This document shows, piece by piece, positions 24,078 to 30,071 of a stretch of DNA of 30,071 nt. A program made the position numbers and the translations under genes. Within the stretch, counting starts at the first letter, position 1; each line of letters begins with the position of its first letter. Source of the stretch: JADGGV01 sp035715725 (GTDB taxonomy: Bacteria; Gemmatimonadota; Gemmatimonadetes; Longimicrobiales; RSA9); the NCBI GenBank assembly GCA_035715725.1, contig DASTKT010000166.1:1-30071 (forward strand), written 5' to 3'. Below the pieces are notes generated by a model. It saw nothing but the letters and a program-made list of their open reading frames with translations. It was not told the origin of the DNA and made no database searches.

Positions 24078-24539
24078 CTACTCCGTCGCCGCCGAGAGCG
24101 CCAGGAACCGCGCGACCTGCTCCGGTGTGCCCACCACGACCAGCACGTCGCCGACGAGGATCCGCTCGTCCGGACCCGGGTTCGGCAGCACCTCGTCGTC
24201 CCGCACCATCGCGAGGATGCTCGCGCCCGTGCGGTTCCGGATCGCGAGCTCGCCGATCGAATGCCCAGGGAGCGGCGTCGTCGGGCCGGCGCTCACCCAC
24301 TCCATCGAGAGCTGGTCGAGCACCGACGCCGCCGAGGCCGGATGCCCGCCGGCCAGCGCCGCGGCCAGGCGCCGCGCCTCGTCCTCCGTCAGGCGCAGCC
24401 GCGCCCCCACCGCCCCGCTCTCCCGCGCCCACAGCAGCTCCCGCGCGCCATCCTCGCGGAGCACGAGCTGCACCCGCTCGCCCGTCTCCAGCAACAGCTC
24501 CTCCGCCGTGTCCGACCGGACAACTTCGTCACGATCCAT
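24078..24539 (-). CDS. RCK_C (TrkA_C) domain protein, KhtT-like
   Basis: 153 residues; ATG with GGAGG 6-7 nt upstream. The N-terminal part (about 1-80) is a short alpha/beta domain. Residues about 85-150 form an RCK_C/TrkA_C ligand-binding domain: PLPGHSIGELAIRNRTGASILAM (halves of one motif), NPGPDERILVGDVLVVVGTPEQVARFL. The length and order match KhtT, the nucleotide-sensing regulatory subunit of the K+/H+ antiporter KhtTU. No antiporter gene is adjacent: the next gene on this strand is the MBL hydrolase and the previous one the Fe-S carrier, so its partner lies elsewhere or differs. Confidence 0.83.
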   Translation of the reverse strand: MDRDEVVRSDTAEELLLETGERVQLVLREDGARELLWARESGAVGARLRLTEDEARRLAAALAGGHPASAASVLDQLSMEWVSAGPTTPLPGHSIGELAIRNRTGASILAMVRDDEVLPNPGPDERILVGDVLVVVGTPEQVARFLALSAATE

Positions 24540-24622
24540 GCACACCCTCCAACTCAGAAACGCGGGGCACGACCGGGAGTCCGCCGCTCCCCCACCATCG
24601 CATGCCGGGGCCGGACGCAAAT

Positions 24623-24654
24623 CGGGCCCGCGGGGATGGTACCCCGCGGGCCCG
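24623..24654 (-). terminator. 13-bp stem hairpin after the Fe-S carrier gene
   Basis: CGGGCCCGCGGGG pairs perfectly with CCCCGCGGGCCCG over a 6-nt loop, 24 nt beyond the stop of the Fe-S carrier gene. On the minus strand ATTTGCG follows, a short T run. Strong candidate, separating this gene from the KhtT-like gene. Confidence 0.6.
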
Positions 24655-24677
24655 ACCGCCGGCACCAGCGAGGTCGG

Positions 24678-25010
24678 TCAAGCCGTGAACGAGCTGCCGC
24701 AGCCGCAGCCGCCCGTGGCGTTCGGGTTCTTGAACGTGAACCCCGAGCCCATCATCGTCGTCACGTAATCGATCTCGACGCCATCGAGGTACTGGCCGCT
24801 GAACGGGTCCACGAACAGCCGGATCCCGTTCGACTCCAGGATGTCGTCGTCGTCCTGCGCCTCGTCCTCGATGTTCAGCCCGTACTGGAAGCCCGAGCAC
24901 CCGCCGGGCAGGACGGCCACGCGCAGACCCGCCGCTTCCGCCGCCGCGCCCTGCTCCTGCATGAACTTCTGCACCTCGGCCGCCGCCGTCGCCGTCACGG
25001 TGATCTGCAT
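24678..25010 (-). CDS. erpA: A-type iron-sulfur carrier / cluster insertion protein
   Basis: 110 residues, the normal size of HesB/IscA/ErpA proteins, which receive Fe-S clusters and insert them into target enzymes. The three cluster-binding cysteines are present: Cys38 in LPGGCSGFQY, and Cys102 and Cys104 in GGCGCGSSF near the C-terminus. The acidic patch EDEAQDDDD after the first cysteine is typical. GAGGAGG precedes the ATG. No other isc or suf gene is nearby, as is usual for erpA; the distinction from iscA is by context only. A strong sigma-70 promoter lies about 85 nt upstream and a hairpin terminator follows, so it is a single-gene unit. Confidence 0.9.
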   Translation of the reverse strand: MQITVTATAAAEVQKFMQEQGAAAEAAGLRVAVLPGGCSGFQYGLNIEDEAQDDDDILESNGIRLFVDPFSGQYLDGVEIDYVTTMMGSGFTFKNPNATGGCGCGSSFTA

Positions 25011-25094
25011 CGGTTCCTCCTCAAGTGTCTCGCCGGACGCCTGGCCCGGCCTCCGTCTTCGAATACCCGCGTGGGCCGTCCGGGTTTCGCGCCC

Positions 25095-25123
25095 AGAATA
25101 GGCCGAGGGGGTACCCCTGTCAA
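25095..25123 (-). promoter_or_regulatory. Sigma-70 promoter of the Fe-S carrier gene
   Basis: On the minus strand TTGACA (25123-25118), 17-nt spacer, TATTCT (25100-25095): a consensus -35 and a 4/6 -10 at ideal spacing. The spacer contains the perfect palindrome GGGGTACCCC (25117-25108), a possible operator. The TGA stop of the gmhB-like gene (25122-25120) lies inside the -35 box. Start of transcription is expected near 25088. Confidence 0.75.
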
Positions 25124-25719
25124 GCCGGCGCGGTGCCGTCCCGCGTAGGGAAATCCCCGACCAGCGCCGCCACGCCGGCCAGGTCGTCGACGACGGAAAA
25201 CGCGCCGTCCAACCGCGCCGCCTCGGCGGTCCCGTACCCGGTTCGGACCAGGACGCCGCGCCCGCCGAGCGCGCCGGCCGGCTCGACGTCGGAGCCCCGA
25301 TCGCCCACGAAGAGCGAGCCGCCCAGGTCGAGGCCGAGCTCGCTCGCCGCCCGGCGGTACAGCCCGAGCCCCGGCTTGCGGCACGCGCACGGCCCGCCGT
25401 GCTCCGGGTGGTGCGGGCAGAAGTAGACGCCGTCCAGCCGCACGCCCTCCGCGGCCAGCAGCGCCTCCACGCGGGCCTGGACCCGCAGGAAGTCGGCCTC
25501 CGTGAACAGTCCGCGCGCGATCCCCGACTGGTTCGTGACGACGACCAGCGCGTAGCCGCGCTCCCGCAGCGCGCGCAGCCCCGCGGCCGCCCCCGGCAGG
25601 AGCGCCACGGCCGCGGGGTCCGCCAGGTACTCCCGCTCCTCGATCAGCGTGCCGTCCCGGTCCAGGAACGCCGCCGGGCGGAGGGCGCGCGCGTTTCCGT
25701 CCGCGCGGCGCCCGGCCAT
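25120..25719 (-). CDS. gmhB: HAD-family heptose bisphosphate phosphatase (GmhB-like)
   Basis: 199 residues. Removes the 7-phosphate (or 1,7-bisphosphate 7-phosphate) of heptose precursors for lipopolysaccharide. Seen: nucleophile motif FLDRDGTL (Asp20, Asp22), VTNQSGIARG (62-70), the GmhB zinc loop with Cys101, His103, Cys111 and Cys113 (CPHHPEHGGPCAC), Lys115 and the final GDRGSDV (Asp140, Asp144). The zinc loop separates GmhB from other HAD phosphatases. ATG at 25719 fits the family length; the frame stays open upstream as far as selA, and a GTG further upstream is possible, so the start is not certain. Heptose synthesis genes are not adjacent. Its stop forms part of the next promoter. Confidence 0.87.
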   Translation of the reverse strand: MAGRRADGNARALRPAAFLDRDGTLIEEREYLADPAAVALLPGAAAGLRALRERGYALVVVTNQSGIARGLFTEADFLRVQARVEALLAAEGVRLDGVYFCPHHPEHGGPCACRKPGLGLYRRAASELGLDLGGSLFVGDRGSDVEPAGALGGRGVLVRTGYGTAEAARLDGAFSVVDDLAGVAALVGDFPTRDGTAPA

Positions 25720-25822
25720 CGCCCCGAGCGCGCCCTCGGGCTCCGCCGAGCGCGGTCCACTCTCTCGCTCCGTCGAGCGGGACGCGCCCTCCGGCGCCGC
25801 CACGCGCCCCGTACACTCCGGC

Positions 25823-27199
25823 TCAGGCGAGCGCACCGCACACCCCGGCGAGCAGCTCCGGCTCCTCTCCCGCCTGCACCGTGCGCACGTCCAGCACGAC
25901 ATGGTCCCCGACGATGCGCGCCACGACCGGCGGCTCGGCGGCGCGGAGGCGCCGGTCCAGCTCGGCGGCGGAGAGGCCCGTGTCGAGGCGGACCAGCGTC
26001 GTCGGCAGCTCGACCGCTGGGAACGCTCCGCCGCCGACGGCGCTCGCGCCGTCCACGGCACTGCACGCGACGCCCGCGGCCGTCAGCCGTGCGGCGAGGT
26101 CCCGCGCGCGGCCGGCGATCTCGCCCGCGTCCGCCGTGAGCATCCGGAGCGTGGGGATCTCGCGGAGCGCCCGGTCCGGCTCGAGGTACAGCGCGAGCGT
26201 GGCCTCGAGCGCGGCGAGCGTCAGCTTGTCCACCCGCAGCGCCCGGCAGAGCGGGTTGCGCCGCATGGCTTCCACGAGATCGCGACGGCCGAGGACGATT
26301 CCGGCCTGCGGGCCGCCGAGTAGCTTGTCGCCGCTCAGGGTGACGATGTCGGCGCCGGCTCGCAGCGCCTCGGCGGCGGTCGGCTCGTGCGGGAGCCCGA
26401 AGCGCGTGAGGTCCAGCAGCAGCCCGGAGCCGAGGTCCTCGACGATGGGCAGCCGTCCGCCGAGCCGGACCGCCAGCTCCGCTACGCTCACGTCCGCGGT
26501 GAAGCCCACGACGCGGAAGTTGGAGCGGTGCACCTTCAGCACGGCGCCGGTCTCGGCCGAGACGGCGGAGGTGTAGTCCTCCGGGTGCGTGCGGTTCGTC
26601 GCGCCGACCTCGACGAGGCGTGCGCCGCTCCGCTCGACGATCTCCGGCACGCGGAACGCCCCGCCGATCTCGACCAGCTCCCCGCGGCTCACGACGACGT
26701 CGCGGCCACGCGCCAGCGTGCTCAGCGCAAGTACGAGCGCCGCGGCGTTGTTGTTCACGACCAGGGCGTCCTCGGCCCCCGTCAGCTCCCGCAGCAGCGG
26801 CGCGCAATGGTCGTAGCGGCTGCCACGCGTGCCCGCCTCCAGGTCGTACTCCAGGTTCGAGTACGAGCGCGCCGCCTCGACCATCGCCTCGATCGCCGCG
26901 GGTGCGAGCGGCGAGCGGCCCAGGTTCGTGTGCAGGACCACGCCCGTGGCGTTCACGACGTGGCGCAGCCCGGCCCGCTCGCGGCGGTGGAGCCGCTCGC
27001 CGACCAGCCGGGCGTAGAGCGCGGGTTCGGCGAGGTCGGCTGGCAGCGCGGCGCGCGCCGCCAGCCCGCTGCGCAGCTCGGCCTGCACCTCCTGGAGCGC
27101 CGCCAGCACGCGGCGCCGCGGCGCGCCCGCGAGCAGCGGCTCGAACGCCTCGCTCGAGAGCAGGCGGTCCACGGCCGGGATCGCGCGCCGCGGATCCAC
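25823..27199 (-). CDS. selA: L-seryl-tRNA(Sec) selenium transferase
   Basis: PLP enzyme that converts seryl-tRNA(Sec) to selenocysteinyl-tRNA(Sec) using selenophosphate. 458 residues against 463 in E. coli. The N-terminal tRNA-binding domain is present (AIPAVDRLLSSEAF, 7-20), followed by NATGVVLHTNLGRSPL (83-98), the NNNAAA stretch (149-154), RVVGFT and the PLP lysine Lys292 in LSGDKLLGGPQAG. Full length with all landmarks, so probably active. GTG start 4 nt after the lipoprotein stop, with only a weak ribosome site, suggesting coupled translation. No selB, selD or tRNA-Sec is visible in this window. Confidence 0.93.
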   Translation of the reverse strand: MDPRRAIPAVDRLLSSEAFEPLLAGAPRRRVLAALQEVQAELRSGLAARAALPADLAEPALYARLVGERLHRRERAGLRHVVNATGVVLHTNLGRSPLAPAAIEAMVEAARSYSNLEYDLEAGTRGSRYDHCAPLLRELTGAEDALVVNNNAAALVLALSTLARGRDVVVSRGELVEIGGAFRVPEIVERSGARLVEVGATNRTHPEDYTSAVSAETGAVLKVHRSNFRVVGFTADVSVAELAVRLGGRLPIVEDLGSGLLLDLTRFGLPHEPTAAEALRAGADIVTLSGDKLLGGPQAGIVLGRRDLVEAMRRNPLCRALRVDKLTLAALEATLALYLEPDRALREIPTLRMLTADAGEIAGRARDLAARLTAAGVACSAVDGASAVGGGAFPAVELPTTLVRLDTGLSAAELDRRLRAAEPPVVARIVGDHVVLDVRTVQAGEEPELLAGVCGALA

Positions 27200-27203
27200 C
27201 GGG

Positions 27204-28559
27204 CTACCCGCGCCCGCGCGGCGCGGCGCGGCTCGTGTCCGGGCGCGGCACCGCCCGGGCCGTGTCGGGCCGTGGCGCCGCACGGCTGGTGTCCTGCCGT
27301 GGCGCCGCCCGGCTCGTGTCCGGGCGCGGCGCCGCGCGGCTCGTGTCCGTCGGCGCACGCGGAACGGTCCGGCTCGTGTCCGTCGGCGCACGCGGCGTCG
27401 CGCGGGTCGTGTCGCGGCCGCCCGCCGGCGCGGCGCGGGCCGCCGGCGGCGTGGATGCCGCCGGCGTCTCCGTCGCCACGCTGCCGCCGCCGCCCGGCAG
27501 ACCGTTGATGTTCGTGAGGTTGCGGAGCTCGACGCGGATCCGCGACTTCGGCGGCAGCGGCGTGGCCGGCACGAGCACGAGCTCCTGCGTCGGCACCCGC
27601 GCCGTGTCCTCCGCCGGCTCGCTCGGCGCGGCGGCCACGCGCGAGGAGTCCGACCGGGTCGCGGCCGGCCGGGGACGCGTCGCCTCGAAGTCCTTCGGGT
27701 AGTAGAGCCGGACGATCGGGATCTGCGTCGAGTCGGGCAGCTTCCAGAGCACGGCTTGCGCCTCGAGCGGCCGGTGGGGATCGAGGTAGTCGTCGATCGT
27801 GAGCCGGATCTGCATGGAGTCGCGGACCTCCGCGCGCGTCAGCCGGGCGGGCGTGGTGTCCCGTGGCAGGATCGACAGCTCGTTGAGCACGGCGGTGTCG
27901 CCGGCCGACTTGAGCGTCGCGTTCACCTCGCCCCACGCTTCGCGCCCGTCCGGCTTGCCGTTCCGGTTCTGGTCCTGGAAGATCGTGACCGTGTACGCGC
28001 CGGCCGGCACGTGCCGGAGCGCGTAGAAGCCTCCGGAATCGGTGACCGTCACGTACGTGAGCGGCGTCGTGCCGCCCTGGCGCGCCTCGACGCGAGCGCC
28101 GCTCACCGGCCGGCTGGAGATCCGGTCCCGGACCAGCCCCGCGATCACGGTGGACGGGATCGCCGGCCCGGTCGAGAAGACGACCATCGCCGGCTCCTTA
28201 CGCTGGTTGCCGAACAGGTCGGAGAACGCCGGCTGCAGCACGACCTGGTAGATGCGGTCCGGCTGCCACCCGTCCTTCGGGCGCACCTGGATCTCGGCGC
28301 CGCTGCGGTGGACTTCCACCGCCAGGGTGTCCGGCGAGACGATCGCGAGCTGATCCGTGATCCCCTTCTCGCTGATGCGCTCGTCGAACTTGAACGTCAC
28401 CGGCTTCGTCCACCCCTTCACCACCGCGAGCTGCTCCGGCTGCGTCGAGACGAGCTGGGGCGCCATCCGGTCCTGCTTGCCGCCCGGCGGCGGCAGCGGC
28501 CGCGCACACGCCGCCGCGGCGAGCATGGCCACCAGCAGCCTGGTCCTGTCGAGCTTCAC
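27204..28559 (-). CDS. Ig-like/carboxypeptidase-regulatory-like lipoprotein with C-terminal repeats
   Basis: 451 residues from a GTG that overlaps the valS stop in GTGA and has GAGGAG upstream. Seen: signal peptide with lipobox-like LAAAAC (Cys18); a bacterial Ig-like domain (about 30-132, ending VVFSTG); a carboxypeptidase-regulatory-like beta sandwich (about 137-210, GLVRDRISSRPVSGARVEA then GGFYALRHVPAGAYTV) with a Ca-like QDQNRNGKPDGRE turn; a further beta region; and a low-complexity tail from about 383 of seven units of the type DTSRAAPRP. Likely a surface-anchored envelope protein. The close coupling with valS and selA has no obvious functional reason. Confidence 0.85.
   Translation of the reverse strand: MKLDRTRLLVAMLAAAACARPLPPPGGKQDRMAPQLVSTQPEQLAVVKGWTKPVTFKFDERISEKGITDQLAIVSPDTLAVEVHRSGAEIQVRPKDGWQPDRIYQVVLQPAFSDLFGNQRKEPAMVVFSTGPAIPSTVIAGLVRDRISSRPVSGARVEARQGGTTPLTYVTVTDSGGFYALRHVPAGAYTVTIFQDQNRNGKPDGREAWGEVNATLKSAGDTAVLNELSILPRDTTPARLTRAEVRDSMQIRLTIDDYLDPHRPLEAQAVLWKLPDSTQIPIVRLYYPKDFEATRPRPAATRSDSSRVAAAPSEPAEDTARVPTQELVLVPATPLPPKSRIRVELRNLTNINGLPGGGGSVATETPAASTPPAARAAPAGGRDTTRATPRAPTDTSRTVPRAPTDTSRAAPRPDTSRAAPRQDTSRAAPRPDTARAVPRPDTSRAAPRGRG
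27207..27413 (-). repeat. In-frame tandem repeats encoding DTSRAAPRP units
   Basis: Seven units of 24 to 33 nt at the 3' end of the lipoprotein gene encode two 11-residue units (DTTRATPRAPT, DTSRTVPRAPT), then four 9-residue units (DTSRAAPRP, DTSRAAPRQ, DTSRAAPRP, DTARAVPRP), then DTSRAAPR followed by GRG. The variable unit length, near identity and low complexity suggest a recombination- or slippage-prone tract. Confidence 0.8.
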
Positions 28560-30071
28560 GACAACTCCTCGATCTTTCGCGCCAGCCGCCGATGCTGCTC
28601 CCGGAGGTTCGCGGCCTTCTCCTCCTCCTTCGCCACCACCTCGGCCGGGGCCTTGGTGCGGAACTGCTCGTTCGCGAGCTTCGACTCCGTGCCCCGGAGC
28701 TGCCCGAGCACGCGCTCCAGCTCCGTCTGCACGCGCGCGCGCTCGCGGTCCAGGTCGATCACCTGCGCCAGCGGGATGAAGACCTCGGCGCCGCTGCGCA
28801 GCACCGCGTGCGCCCCCGCGCCGGCGCGGGCCGGCTCGGCCGCACCCCCGCCCGCCGCGCCGGCGACGGCCGCCAGGGCCGCCAGCGGCTCGCCTGCCGC
28901 CAGGTACACGTCCTTCACCCCCGCCAGGCGCTGCACTGCCCGCGTCTCCGCGGCCAGCGCGCCGCGCAGCACCTCGGGCGCGTGGCCGATCCGCACGTCC
29001 ACCTTCGCCGCGACCGGGATGTTGTACTCCGACCGGAGCGCGCGCACCGTGCCGATCAGCTCCATCAGCGCGTCGAGCTGTGCCTCCGCCTCCGCGTCCT
29101 CGCGCCCCTGCGCCGGCTCCGGCCAGCGCGCGACCACGAGCGAGGGCTCGCGCTCCACGCCCGGCCGCTCCGGCAGCCGCTGCCAGAGCGCCTCGCTGAT
29201 GAACGGCATCACCGGGTGCAGCAGCCGGAAGACGCCATCCAGCACCTCGACCAGCGTCGCCTGCGCGGCCGCCCGGCTCCCCTCCCCGGCCTCACCGCGG
29301 AGCCTCGACTTCACCAGCTCGATGTACCAGTCCGCGACTTCGTCCCAGAAGAAGTGGTAGACCGTGCCCGCCACCTCGTGGAAGCGGAACGTCTCCAGCG
29401 CCGCCGTCGTGTCGATCACCGCGCGGTTCAGCCGGGAGAGGATCCAGCGGTCCGCCACCTCCAGCTCCGCCCGGACCTCGTCCACGCGCCGGACCTCTCC
29501 GCCCTCCAGGTTCAGGAGCGCGAAGCGACCGGCGTTCCACAGCTTGTTCGCGAAGTTGCGTCCGGGCGCGAACGCCTGCTCCAGGTCCTGGTAGTTCAGC
29601 AGCAGGTCCGCCGTCCAGCTCGTCCCCTCCACCAGCGTGAAACGCAGCGCATCCGCGCCGAACAGCTCCACGACCCGGAGCGGATCGATGCCGTTGCCCA
29701 GCGACTTCGACATCTTCCGCCCCAGGTGGTCCCGCACCAGCCGCGTGATGTACACCTCGCGGAACGGGACTTCGCCCATGAACTCGAGCCCCGCCATGAT
29801 CATCCGCGAGACCCAGAAGAAGAGGATGTCGTACGCCGAGACCAGCGTGCTCGTCGGGTAGAACGCGCGCAGGTCACGCGTCTCGTCCGGCCAGCCCAGC
29901 GTCGAGAACGGCCACAGCCACGACGAGAACCACGTGTCCAGCACGTCCGGATCCTGCTCCAGCGCCGAGCCGCCGCAGCGCGGGCACGTCGTCGGGTCCT
30001 CGCGCCCCACGATCTCGACGTCCTCACACCCCGGCGCCCGGCAGTACCACACCGGGATGCGGTGGCCCCAC
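28556..30071 (-). CDS. valS: Valyl-tRNA synthetase, N-terminal part outside the window
   Basis: Charges tRNA-Val with valine and edits threonine. About 505 codons are present, from the conserved WGHRIPVWYC stretch at the window edge to the C-terminus; the HIGH motif and editing domain lie beyond. Seen: zinc-like CxxxxC...CPRCGG, DVLDTWFSSWLWPF, the KMSKS catalytic signature at 29716-29702, the anticodon-binding domain (YHFFWDEVADWYIELVKSR) and a C-terminal coiled-coil arm (about the last 65 residues) typical of ValRS. Its stop overlaps the lipoprotein start in GTGA. First gene of the minus-strand run through selA and gmhB. Confidence 0.97.
   Translation of the reverse strand, partial: WGHRIPVWYCRAPGCEDVEIVGREDPTTCPRCGGSALEQDPDVLDTWFSSWLWPFSTLGWPDETRDLRAFYPTSTLVSAYDILFFWVSRMIMAGLEFMGEVPFREVYITRLVRDHLGRKMSKSLGNGIDPLRVVELFGADALRFTLVEGTSWTADLLLNYQDLEQAFAPGRNFANKLWNAGRFALLNLEGGEVRRVDEVRAELEVADRWILSRLNRAVIDTTAALETFRFHEVAGTVYHFFWDEVADWYIELVKSRLRGEAGEGSRAAAQATLVEVLDGVFRLLHPVMPFISEALWQRLPERPGVEREPSLVVARWPEPAQGREDAEAEAQLDALMELIGTVRALRSEYNIPVAAKVDVRIGHAPEVLRGALAAETRAVQRLAGVKDVYLAAGEPLAALAAVAGAAGGGAAEPARAGAGAHAVLRSGAEVFIPLAQVIDLDRERARVQTELERVLGQLRGTESKLANEQFRTKAPAEVVAKEEEKAANLREQHRRLARKIEELS

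Noticed and set aside
27207..27413. CRISPR or satellite repeat
   Set aside because: Repeats are in frame, contiguous and encode a low-complexity protein tail.

Overview
The window is about 30 kb of very GC-rich (roughly 70 percent or more), densely coded chromosomal DNA. I infer a member of the Gemmatimonadota or a close relative. The reasons are the mix of sortilin/BNR-repeat secreted proteins, Ala-Pro-rich lipoproteins, a LssY-domain secreted protein, HEAT-repeat secreted proteins and an Ig-like lipoprotein coupled to valS, together with frequent GTG starts and ATGA/GTGA stop-start overlaps. This is a judgement from gene content, not a phylogeny. I see no phage, insertion sequence, CRISPR array or other mobile element.

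Layout. 1-5197 (+): the end of a large BNR-repeat protein, a MATE efflux pump and a secreted LssY_C protein. 5422-7762 (+): cydAB, a bd-type quinol oxidase with a short Q-loop. 7883-11668 (-): an operon of an ECF sigma factor, a single-span membrane protein in the anti-sigma position, and two exported proteins built from HEAT repeats with a striking K-A-x-F-W-x-x-Q signature. 11739-12062: an array of palindromes separated by CGCAAGAGG words, in two inverted halves, directly upstream of a candidate sigma promoter. 12063-13819 (-): a radical SAM protein translationally coupled to a metallophosphoesterase-fold protein whose metal-binding motifs are degenerate. 14086-15507 (+): a flavoprotein disulfide reductase. 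15556-20048: small and stress-type genes (zinc ribbon, two short unknown proteins, a four-helix DUF2383-like protein, an SRPBCC protein and a zinc alcohol dehydrogenase). 20188-20271 (-): tRNA-Ser(UGA). 20535-20936 (+): a small lipoprotein. 21060-23982 (-): MBL hydrolase, purN and purH overlapping one another. 24078-25010 (-): an orphan KhtT-like RCK_C protein and an A-type Fe-S carrier. 25120-30071 (-): valS (cut by the window edge), Ig-like lipoprotein, selA and a gmhB-like phosphatase in one tight run.

How parts fit. The sigma operon looks like a self-contained envelope-sensing module: sigma factor, membrane partner and exported repeat proteins are all linked by overlaps or an 11-nt gap, with a plausible autoregulated promoter. 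The purine genes and the valS run are housekeeping. SelA implies selenoprotein synthesis, but no other selenocysteine gene is visible here. The clearest promoter in the window is a TTGACA-17-TATTCT element for the Fe-S carrier, whose -35 box contains the stop codon of the upstream gene. The features most likely to be undescribed are the sigma/HEAT module, the CGCAAGAGG palindrome array and the radical SAM plus degenerate phosphoesterase pair.
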